Shown here: positions 7,191 to 13,343 of the stretch, piece by piece
Layout: each line of letters opens with the position of its first letter
How positions within the stretch are numbered: position 1 is the first letter of the stretch
NCBI GenBank assembly: GCA_023430845.1
Contig: JAEYYJ010000070.1
Span: 1-14,042, forward strand
DNA: 14,042 nucleotides
Direction: 5' to 3'
Source: Pseudomonadota bacterium
Lineage (GTDB): Bacteria; Pseudomonadota; Alphaproteobacteria; Rhizobiales; Hyphomicrobiaceae
The notes under the pieces: model-generated
The model's input: the letters and a program-made list of their open reading frames with translations, nothing else
Databases searched by the model: none
Told to the model about the DNA's origin: nothing
Made by a program: the position numbers and the translations under genes

Positions 7191-7997
7191 CTATTCGGCC
7201 GCATCCGACGAAGCCGAAGCATCCGCTGCGCGACCAAGATCGCGCTCAATGTCGCTTGCCGCTTTCTTCAGCGCAGGAACCACGCGCGAAACCCAATCTC
7301 TCGTAGTCCGGAATGCCGGCGCGGCGACACAAAGCGCCGCGACCGCATGATTGTCCGGACCGATAATCGGCACCGAAACGCCTCCCACCTCGGCGCGCCA
7401 TGCACCGCGGCAGAATGCGTAACCGCGCGCGCGGACGCGCTCGAGTTCACCGATGACGACATCCGCAGACTTCAGCGTTGCATCCGTAAAGACCTTGAGC
7501 TTGGACGGCAGCAGTCGCCGCACGGCTTCGTCATCCAACGCTGCAAGCAGCACAAGGCCAGCAGAAACGCTATGCGCCGGCGTGCGGTCGCCAACATGGG
7601 AATGGACGCGAACGGCTCGTGGGCTTTCGACCAGTTGGATGCAGACGGTCTCCGCACCATCGAGCACGCCCACGGATACGCCATCGGACAATTCACGCAC
7701 GAGTTGCGCCACATGTGGGCCGGTGGTTCGTGCAAGGCCCGTCGAATCTGCGACGCAGCCGATTTCCCACGCCTTGATGCCGATGCAATAGCGCTGATCG
7801 GGCAATCGGCGAACGAAGGCACGCCGCTGGAGCGTCGCGAGTATTTGATGGATGCTCGACTTGGACATTCCAACGTTTGCGGCGATCTCCGTCAGCGTCA
7901 GCGGTCGGCGGATCGCTGCCAAATACTCGAGCACGTCCAGGCCGCTATTGAGGCCGGATCGCGCACGGTTCTGTTGTGCCGAACAATCATTTCGCAT
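7191..7997 (-). CDS. IclR-family transcriptional regulator
   Basis: This 268-residue DNA-binding protein probably controls the transporter and the divergent decarboxylase. Residues ~14-75 form the winged helix-turn-helix (LTLTEIAANVGMSKSSIHQI, then LATLQRRAFVRR). Residues ~85-260 are the effector-binding domain, with the family's SxxSAGLVLLA and GYAFCRGAWRAEVGGVSVPI stretches. ATG 7997 is chosen because the domain starts soon after it. Longer versions of the frame reach into the decarboxylase gene and add unrelated sequence. No good Shine-Dalgarno precedes it. The gene is first in the minus-strand operon and 100 bases from the divergent ATG at 8098. An imperfect palindrome spans its start codon, which suggests autoregulation. 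Confidence 0.88.
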   Translation of the reverse strand: MRNDCSAQQNRARSGLNSGLDVLEYLAAIRRPLTLTEIAANVGMSKSSIHQILATLQRRAFVRRLPDQRYCIGIKAWEIGCVADSTGLARTTGPHVAQLVRELSDGVSVGVLDGAETVCIQLVESPRAVRVHSHVGDRTPAHSVSAGLVLLAALDDEAVRRLLPSKLKVFTDATLKSADVVIGELERVRARGYAFCRGAWRAEVGGVSVPIIGPDNHAVAALCVAAPAFRTTRDWVSRVVPALKKAASDIERDLGRAADASASSDAAE

Positions 7998-8008
7998 TGA
8001 CGAATGAT
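7986..8008. promoter_or_regulatory. Imperfect palindrome in the divergent iclR-type/decarboxylase control region
   Basis: ATCATT and AATGAT (7986-7991 and 8003-8008) face each other across 11 bases that contain a TCG/CG partial match. The site covers the regulator's start codon (7997-7995) and sits between the divergent genes, where an IclR dimer would be expected to bind. Only the symmetry is seen; operator function is inferred. Confidence 0.3.
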
Positions 8009-8016
8009 AGGAGGCG

Positions 8017-8073
8017 ATGAAAATGAATGTCAAGCCGGCATGGCGGCGGAAGAATTTGCAGATTGCCTTGTGA
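8017..8073 (+). other. Possible leader peptide upstream of the decarboxylase
   Basis: An ATG at 8017 follows a strong AGGAGG at 8009-8014 and opens an 18-codon frame, MKMNVKPAWRRKNLQIAL, closed by TGA at 8071-8073. It ends 24 bases before the decarboxylase start, which has its own GGGAG site (8087-8091). It is too short for a typical protein. A regulatory leader or coupling ORF is possible, as is coincidence. Confidence 0.3.
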
Positions 8074-8097
8074 ACCTGGCAGGGATGGGAGTGACAG

Positions 8098-9345
8098 ATG
8101 CGATTGCGGTTTCCCGAAAGCGGACGTTCGCCTGAAGCGGTGCTCGCCGAGCTCAGAGGCTTCAAGGAAGGCGATTGCGATTGGCAGCACGGACGCGCGC
8201 CGCTGTTCGTCTTCAAGGCCACCGATCAGGTTTACGAGCTCGGGCGAGCCGCCTTCTTCGAGTATTTCTCCGAGAATGCACTTGGCGGGAAACGCGCCTT
8301 CCCGAGCGTGAAGCGCATGGAGGACGAGGTCGTTGCGATGGGGCTCGATCTGTTTCATGCCCCCGCAGGCGCCGCGGGCTTCATGACGACGGGTGGCACC
8401 GAAAGTATCGTTCTGGCCGTTCAAACGTGTCGCGACTGGACCCGCAAGCAGCGTAAGTCGCCCAGGTTTCGCGGCAACATCGTCGCCCCGCGCTCGGTCC
8501 ACCCCGCCTTCGAAAAGGGTACTAGGCTCATGGATCTCGAGGTCAGGCGCGTTCCTGTCGGTAAGGATTTCCGCGCCGACGTGGATGCAATGGCGGACGC
8601 TATCGACGACGACACGATGATGATCGTCGGCTCCGCGCCGTGTTTCCCCTTCGGCGTCGTCGATCCGATCGAGGACCTTGCAGCGCTCGCGCGCAAGCGC
8701 GATCTCTGGCTTCATGTCGACGCTTGCGTTGGTGGCTATATCGCGCCCTTCGTGCGCATGACCGGGCGCGAGGTGCCGCAATTCGATATGCGGATCGAGG
8801 GTGTGTCGTCACTGTCTGCGGACTTGCACAAGTTCGGCTTCTGCCCGAAGCCGGCATCGACCGTGTTCTACAGCTCCGAGGAAAAGGCTGCGCACCAGTA
8901 CTTCGATTTCGACGGGTGGCCGAACGGCCGCTTCATGACCGGCACGATCGTCGGCACGCGTCCCTCAGGGGGCGTGGCTGCGGCGTGGGCCATGTTCAAT
9001 CACTTGGGGATTGAGGGCTACAAGAAGATCGCGACGGACCTCATGGCGTTTATCGATTCCTACAAAGCAGGAGTTGAGGCGATCGATGGCTTGCGCATTC
9101 TCGGCAAACCTCATCTCTCCATCGTCGCCTTCGGCTCCGACGAGATCGATGTTTTCCGCGTCGCAGAAGTAATGTCGGAGAAGGGGTGGCTCCCCGGTCT
9201 CGTGCAGGAGCCGCGTGCGATCCATCGCATGATGTCGATGGTTCACGAGGTATCGAAAGATGACTACCTGAGCGATCTTCGGGCAGCTGTCGGAATCGTA
9301 CGCCAAGCGCGGCCCGGGGACGCATCGCTGAAGGCGACTTACTAA
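8098..9345 (+). CDS. PLP-dependent decarboxylase/lyase, group II decarboxylase - sphingosine-1-phosphate lyase type
   Basis: This 415-residue cytoplasmic enzyme belongs to fold-type I PLP enzymes. TTGGTES (97-103) would bind the PLP phosphate. His135 in PRSVHPAF probably stacks on the ring, Asp208 in LHVDACVGG pairs with the pyridine nitrogen, and Lys245 in SADLHKFGFCPKP forms the Schiff base. TIVGTRPSG (283-291) matches the GSRxG stretch of sphingosine-1-phosphate lyases and tyrosine/glutamate decarboxylase relatives. All expected catalytic residues are present, so it is probably active. GGGAG sits six bases before the ATG. It is transcribed away from the IclR regulator and amine importer, so it likely acts on the imported compound or a product of it. 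The reaction (decarboxylation or retro-aldol lysis) cannot be decided from sequence. Amino-acid decarboxylase is the main alternative. Confidence 0.87.
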   Translation: MRLRFPESGRSPEAVLAELRGFKEGDCDWQHGRAPLFVFKATDQVYELGRAAFFEYFSENALGGKRAFPSVKRMEDEVVAMGLDLFHAPAGAAGFMTTGGTESIVLAVQTCRDWTRKQRKSPRFRGNIVAPRSVHPAFEKGTRLMDLEVRRVPVGKDFRADVDAMADAIDDDTMMIVGSAPCFPFGVVDPIEDLAALARKRDLWLHVDACVGGYIAPFVRMTGREVPQFDMRIEGVSSLSADLHKFGFCPKPASTVFYSSEEKAAHQYFDFDGWPNGRFMTGTIVGTRPSGGVAAAWAMFNHLGIEGYKKIATDLMAFIDSYKAGVEAIDGLRILGKPHLSIVAFGSDEIDVFRVAEVMSEKGWLPGLVQEPRAIHRMMSMVHEVSKDDYLSDLRAAVGIVRQARPGDASLKATY

Positions 9346-9367
9346 TGTGCCATAGACAACGCCGGCC

Positions 9368-9390
9368 TGACGACGCGCTCTCCGTCGTCA
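9368..9390 (+). terminator. Hairpin downstream of the decarboxylase, possible terminator
   Basis: TGACGACG and CGTCGTCA form a perfect 8-bp stem with a 7-base loop, starting 22 bases after the decarboxylase stop. No U-run follows, so intrinsic termination is uncertain. Confidence 0.35.
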
Positions 9391-9430
9391 AGCATTCAGG
9401 GAACTTTGGCGGCTGATCTAGAGAGCGATC

Positions 9431-10153
9431 ATGTCGGCCAACGCGCGCGTCCACTGGACCAAAGGCAAACTCGTCGGCGCGAAGCCGCCGCTGCGACCGA
9501 GACACGTTGGCCCACAGCAAGTACTCAATGGACCGTGCGACCATCCGGCAAAAGAAGTCCGGCAGGCCGTGCGGTTCGAGTTGGCGGACCAGACGCGGAT
9601 GGCCATCGACGAATACTTGAGGTTGACCCGTCGAAAGCCCGGGCAGTCCCTGTTCGCGAGTCGTGGCGATCGCGCCGGTCTGACCACGCGGCAACACGCG
9701 CGCCTCATGCACAAATGGGGGGCCGGCATCGATCTCGATCGTGCGAAGCTCCGCACACGCCCGCTGCGCAGAACGAAGGCGGTGCTGATCTACCGGCGAA
9801 AGGGGAATCTTCGCGCAGTTCAGCTTCTGCTTGGCCACTCGAAGATCAGAAGCATCGTTAGGTACCTGGGCATCGAAGCTGATGCCGCGATCAAGATCGC
9901 GGAGAAGATCGAGATCTGTGTGCCTGACGCATTACCTCCGATTCCGGACGTGCCGGCGGCACGCCTGCATCGCCGGCTTCGATGCGCCGGCGCTGCCGCG
10001 CCTGCGACGGGGCGATTGGCAGCGTGCTACGTCTCCCGCTCCCTGTTTCGCTGCGGCCCGTCGCTTAATGGCGAAGCGTGGAAGCGGTTCGCTCTCTCGC
10101 TGGCTCCTCACGGCTACACTCCAATGAGTCTCCACGCATTAGCTAGACGCTGA
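9431..10153 (+). pseudogene. Decayed tyrosine recombinase (integrase) of the tRNA-linked island
   Basis: The start MSANARVHWTKGKLVGAKPP and residues ~47-162 (VRFELADQTRM to IAEKIEI, ending at ~9916) match the small tyrosine integrases common in Hyphomicrobiales. The region carrying catalytic Arg I is deleted. Between 9503 and 9570 a piece, AHSKYSMDRATIRQKKSGRP, lies in a different frame, so two compensating frameshifts flank it. In the HxLR box the histidine is replaced (R110-P-L-R113). The GH pair (135-136) and Tyr145 of VRYLG survive. The open frame runs ~78 codons past the usual end to 10153 with arginine- and alanine-rich sequence, probably non-native. Such enzymes insert elements at tRNA 3' ends, and this one sits 100 bases from the 3' end of tRNA-Arg. 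It should be inactive. Confidence 0.8.
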
Positions 10154-10185
10154 GGTCGGCGTCCAGCATGAAGACGCGATCCCGT

Positions 10186-10205
10186 TGGGCCAATTATGGG
10201 CCAAA
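10186..10205 (+). repeat. Tandem TGGGCCAA motif beside the tRNA attachment region
   Basis: TGGGCCAAT at 10186 and TGGGCCAAA at 10197 are spaced by 11 bases, about one helical turn, 38 bases from the attachment-like repeat. Two helically phased sites could be arm-type recombinase or Xis sites. This is inference from spacing only. Confidence 0.25.
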
Positions 10206-10242
10206 TTCAATGCTCAATGACAGCGCGACTGGCGCTACGTTA

Positions 10243-10270
10243 TTGATTTCATTGGCGCGCGGGGAAGGAT
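10243..10270 (+). repeat. Attachment-site-like direct repeat, copy 2 (overlaps tRNA-Arg 3' end)
   Basis: This is the partner of 2969-2996 (24 of 28 identical). Bases 10253-10270 are the tRNA 3' end and T-arm side, and 10243-10252 lie just downstream of the tRNA. The integrase remnant is on the same side as the tRNA 3' end, as expected at an attR/attL junction. Confidence 0.5.
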
Positions 10271-10329
10271 TCGAACCCACGACCCCCAGATTCGTAGTCT
10301 GGTGCTCTATCCAACTGAGCTACCCGCGC
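10253..10329 (-). tRNA. tRNA-Arg (anticodon ACG)
   Basis: The 77-base cloverleaf is complete. The acceptor GCGCGGG pairs with CCCGCGC, followed by discriminator G and an encoded CCA. The D-arm GCTC...GAGC is present. The anticodon stem CCAGA/TCTGG encloses loop CTACGAA with anticodon ACG, and the T-loop is TTCGAAT. The T-stem has one T-T mismatch and one G-T pair. It reads CGU and, after A34-to-inosine editing, CGC/CGA. Its 3' end is a likely integration target of the neighbouring island. Confidence 0.96.
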
Positions 10330-10483
10330 GCGGCGCTCCCGCATACTGCGTTAGAGCGCAAAACACCGACGCGGGCCCGCGGCCCGACGTCGAGGTTCGC
10401 CCTAATACACGCTCAGGACTGGAAGCGCAAGCCGTGCTCGACGAGCTGCCAATCGGCCGCGCCCCAGCCCGAAAACAGACGAA

Positions 10484-10533
10484 TTCGGCGCCCTACCACC
10501 AAGCCTCACGGACGATGACGGAAGGGCGCCGAA
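10484..10533 (-). terminator. Long-loop inverted repeat after the SDR gene, possible terminator
   Basis: TTCGGCGCCCT (10484-10494) and AGGGCGCCGAA (10523-10533) are a perfect 11-bp inverted repeat with a 28-base loop, 37 bases beyond the SDR stop. It could end transcription of the minus-strand cluster before the tRNA. The long loop and lack of a U-run keep confidence low. Confidence 0.35.
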
Positions 10534-10569
10534 GAGTGCATTTGCAGTCACCGGTTCGCCGCTGTGCGC

Positions 10570-11322
10570 TTAGGCCAGGAACTGGCCGCCGTCGGCGGTG
10601 ATCGTCTGTCCGGTCACCCAGCCCGCCATGTCGCTGACGAGAAAGAGTGCGACCGTCGCTATCTCTTCGGGCGCACCGAAGCGGCCCCAGGGAATGGACT
10701 TCAGCGTTGCCTCGTAGAGCGCCGGGTTCTCCGTTTTGCGCTTTTCCCAAGTGCCGCCGGGAAACTCGATTGAGCCGGGGGCGATCGCATTCACGCGGAT
10801 CCGCTTGCCCGACAGCATGACCGCCTGCGATTGCGTGTAGTTGATCACGGCAGCTTTGACTGCCGCATAGGGCGCCGAGCGTGCGCTCGCGCGGAACCCG
10901 GAAATCGACGAGATGTTGACGATCGCCCCGCCGCCGGCCTTCTCGATGTGCGGGATGGCTGCATGCGAAGCGCGCACAGTTGCCAGAACGTCAATATTGA
11001 GGCTGGCAGCCCAGCCTGCCTCGTCATCGAGCATGCCGAAACCGGAAGCGTTGTTCACCAGGATGTCGATGCCGCCGAGCGTGTTGGCCGCGCTCTCGAC
11101 GTAACTGGCGATCGCCTTCGCATCGCCAAGGTCGCAAGTACCCCAGTGCACCTGCCCGCCATAGTTGCCGATGTCGCCTGCTGCCGCCTTCAAGCCCTCC
11201 GCACCGCGCGCGCAGATCGACACGTTGGCACCGGCTTCCGCGAAGGCAAGCGCGATCGAGCGACCGATGCCTCGACTGCCCCCGGCGATCACCGCGCGTT
11301 TGCCTTTGAGTGAGATGTTCAT
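10570..11322 (-). CDS. SDR-family NAD(P)-dependent oxidoreductase
   Basis: This 250-residue classical short-chain dehydrogenase/reductase is a cytoplasmic enzyme that interconverts a hydroxyl and a keto group with NAD(P). The cofactor motif GGSRGIG is at 14-20, NNAS at 90-93, the structural Asn is 109, and the catalytic Ser139, Tyr152 and Lys156 (YAAVK) are correctly spaced. The C-terminus ITADGGQF is typical of the FabG-like branch. GGGAG lies nine bases before the ATG. It is 19 bases downstream of the DUF2783 gene and so probably the last gene of that operon. The substrate is unknown; the neighbouring flavin hydroxylase suggests a step in catabolism of a hydroxylated compound. Confidence 0.92.
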   Translation of the reverse strand: MNISLKGKRAVIAGGSRGIGRSIALAFAEAGANVSICARGAEGLKAAAGDIGNYGGQVHWGTCDLGDAKAIASYVESAANTLGGIDILVNNASGFGMLDDEAGWAASLNIDVLATVRASHAAIPHIEKAGGGAIVNISSISGFRASARSAPYAAVKAAVINYTQSQAVMLSGKRIRVNAIAPGSIEFPGGTWEKRKTENPALYEATLKSIPWGRFGAPEEIATVALFLVSDMAGWVTGQTITADGGQFLA

Positions 11323-11341
11323 TCCGACTTTCTCCCTGCTT

Positions 11342-11566
11342 TCATTCGGCCCTCACGGGCTCGGATCCATTCGCTCGCGCGACGGCGATGGCCGCCTCGA
11401 GCGTCGTGCGGTCGCCGATGTGGTTCATCAGCAGCAATATGAGGCGAACATTCAGACGCGCGCTCTCCGCCTCGGAGAGGCCCTCGTGAGCCGCCATCAG
11501 GAGAGCATAGACGTCATCGCCGTGCGTGCCGAGATTCCAGTCCGTCGTCAGAGGGGAACCTGTCAT
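11342..11566 (-). CDS. DUF2783 family protein
   Basis: This 74-residue cytoplasmic protein fits the DUF2783 pattern: DDVYALLMAAHEGLSEAESA, then RLNVRLILLLMNHIGDR, then a short helix. The family is small, helical and of unknown function. As I recall it, the gene commonly sits beside flavin-dependent aromatic hydroxylases, as here. Its ATG overlaps the monooxygenase stop by four bases, so the two are probably translated together and may interact. It ends 19 bases before the SDR gene. Confidence 0.85.
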   Translation of the reverse strand: MTGSPLTTDWNLGTHGDDVYALLMAAHEGLSEAESARLNVRLILLLMNHIGDRTTLEAAIAVARANGSEPVRAE

Positions 11567-13170
11567 GCGTCGAGCCTCCCGTTGGCGCGAGCGAGCGCGC
11601 TGGCCAGATCCGCAGTCGTCGGATCCTTCAGGCGCGCGGCCACGTGCTGATCCGGCCGGATGAGATAGACGACACCCGATGCGAGGCCGTAGCGGGCGGC
11701 GAGAAGGCCGTGCGAATCCACGAGATCACCTGTTTCCTCGACCTTAAGCCGACGCATGCCGGGCGGCGTAGGCGGTAGGTTTTCGGAACCCAGCGCGATA
11801 AAGCTGCCACCCAGATGGTCAAGCAGCCAGCTATCGCGGCCATCAGCGGTCCGGATCGGTGCGTCGAGGCACGCCGCACCAGGAACCATTGCGCCGCCGA
11901 TGCCGGTCTCATCCGGCGAACCGAGCGGCAAGCCCGCCAGCGAGCAGGGCCGCGACAGGCGCCCCGAATTCACGAGCTGGCGCGCAAATGGATGCGCGCC
12001 GGCAAGCGCCAGCACCTCGTCGCGAAAGAGGCGTTCCATGGGCGACTTCGGTGTCATGAAGCTCGTCGCGCGTGCGGAATTGAGGATGTTCTCGTCGGCT
12101 CCGTGAATGCGCTCCAGGTTGTATGTCTCGAGCAGAGCGGGGGGCGCCTCCCCCTTCACCACGGCCGCGAGCTTCCAGCAGAGATTGTCCACGTCCTGGA
12201 TGCCGCCATTGCCGCCACGTGCGCCGAACGGCGAGACGATGTGCGCGCTGTCACCGGCGAAGATCACGCGGCCATGGACGAAGCGCTCGAGCCGTCGGCA
12301 CTGGAAGCTGTAGACGGAAATCCAATCCACCTCGAAGGGTCGCTCGCCAACCATCGCCTTGATGCGCGGGATGACCCGCTCCGGCCGGCGCTCCAACTCG
12401 GGGTCGGCGTCGGGACCGAGCTGCAGGTCGATCCGGTAGATGTTGTCGGGCTGCTTATGCAGGAGCGCCGACTGGCCATCATGGAAGGGTGGCTCGAACC
12501 AGAACCAGCGCTCGGAGGGAAACTCGGCGGCCATCTCGACGTCGGTTATGAGAAAGCGCTCCTCGAACGCGCGGCCGACAAAGTCCAGGCCCAGACTGCG
12601 GCGCACCGTACTGCGGACGCCGTCGCACGCCACGACATAGTCGGCCGAGAGGCGATAAGCGCCCTCCGGTGTCTCGATATCGAGCCAAGCGTGGTCATGC
12701 TCCTGCCCCGCGCCACTGACGCGGCTCTTGAAGCGCAGTTCGATGAGATCCGGGAAATCGCGCGCGCGTTCTACCAAGTACTCTTCGACGTAATATTGCT
12801 GGAGATTGATGAAGGCTGGGCGCTTGTGCCCGGTTTCGGGGAGCAGGTCGAAGGCATAGACCTCGCGATCACGGTGAAAGAGGCGGCCCACCTTCCAGGT
12901 CACGCCCTTCGCGACCATGCGATCGCCGACGCCGAGCCGATCGAAAATCTCGAGCGTGCGTTTCGACCAGCAGATGGCACGCGAACCCGTCGAAACGACA
13001 TCGCTCTCGTCAAGCACGACCGAAGCGATACCGTGGAGTGCGAGGTCAATCGCGGCGGCGAGGCCGACGGGCCCAGCGCCGACGATCGCCACAGGCCAGC
13101 GTCGTCCGGCGCGGCCATCCAGCTCGGGTGGCCGCACGAAGGGAAAAACCGGTGAGCGATAGCGTGGCAT
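11563..13170 (-). CDS. FAD-dependent monooxygenase (aromatic hydroxylase family, MhpA/PheA-like)
   Basis: This 535-residue class A flavoprotein hydroxylase uses NAD(P)H and O2 to hydroxylate, most often, a phenolic ring. The Rossmann motif GAGPVG is at 31-36 with an acidic residue near 54-55. The DG motif ACDGVRS (181-187) and the GD motif RVIFAGDSAHIVSPFGARGG (301-320) are intact, followed by GGIQDVDNLCWKL. The C-terminal ~150 residues form the thioredoxin-like tail of PheA/MhpA-type enzymes. The ATG at 13170 has a weak GGGGA upstream, and its leader contains the 158-bp hairpin array. Likely substrates are 3-hydroxyphenylpropionate-like or other hydroxyaromatics, but none can be chosen by eye. 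Confidence 0.92.
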   Translation of the reverse strand: MPRYRSPVFPFVRPPELDGRAGRRWPVAIVGAGPVGLAAAIDLALHGIASVVLDESDVVSTGSRAICWSKRTLEIFDRLGVGDRMVAKGVTWKVGRLFHRDREVYAFDLLPETGHKRPAFINLQQYYVEEYLVERARDFPDLIELRFKSRVSGAGQEHDHAWLDIETPEGAYRLSADYVVACDGVRSTVRRSLGLDFVGRAFEERFLITDVEMAAEFPSERWFWFEPPFHDGQSALLHKQPDNIYRIDLQLGPDADPELERRPERVIPRIKAMVGERPFEVDWISVYSFQCRRLERFVHGRVIFAGDSAHIVSPFGARGGNGGIQDVDNLCWKLAAVVKGEAPPALLETYNLERIHGADENILNSARATSFMTPKSPMERLFRDEVLALAGAHPFARQLVNSGRLSRPCSLAGLPLGSPDETGIGGAMVPGAACLDAPIRTADGRDSWLLDHLGGSFIALGSENLPPTPPGMRRLKVEETGDLVDSHGLLAARYGLASGVVYLIRPDQHVAARLKDPTTADLASALARANGRLDA

Positions 13171-13185
13171 CTTGACGATCCCCGG

Positions 13186-13343
13186 TCGCTTCGCGAGCGG
13201 GGACTAGTCCCCGCACCCCTAGCGGGAGGGACACCCTCCCGCACCCACCCGCTTTTATGACTTAGTCCATAAAAGACGGGGGAGCGGGGGTGTCCCCCGC
13301 GCGGGATGTGGGGTCCGCGGCCCCACTCGCGTCGAAGACGCGA
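13186..13343. repeat. Compound inverted repeat: seven consecutive hairpins with mirrored arms
   Basis: A central hairpin (CTTTTATG 13252-13259 / CATAAAAG 13268-13275) is flanked by three hairpins on each side. Left: 13222-13242 (9-bp stem), 13197-13214 (perfect 18-base palindrome around CTAG) and 13186-13196 (TCGC-TTC-GCGA). Right: 13284-13300 (7-bp stem), 13308-13326 (6-bp stem) and 13327-13343 (7-bp stem, GAA loop). Read outward from the centre, both arms give the same order: a stem with GTGT at its apex, a GGGG/CCCC stem, then a TCGC stem with GAA loop. Stem sequences differ between arms, but pairing is kept. It fills the space between the hydrolase stop (13346-13344) and the monooxygenase start. 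It may be a REP/BIME-like or MITE-like repeat, or a transcript-stabilising or terminating structure. Confidence 0.8.

Noticed and set aside
7998..8222. Longer N-terminus for the IclR regulator (start at 8222)
   Set aside because: It would overlap the decarboxylase gene and add 75 residues with no family similarity; the domain begins just after ATG 7997.
11815..13155. Plus-strand open frame of 446 codons opposite the monooxygenase
   Set aside because: The minus strand holds intact FAD motifs over the same bases; the antisense product is compositionally biased and unrecognisable.
13186..13343. CRISPR array
   Set aside because: The repeats are hairpins of differing sequence without spacers of constant length; there is no direct-repeat periodicity.
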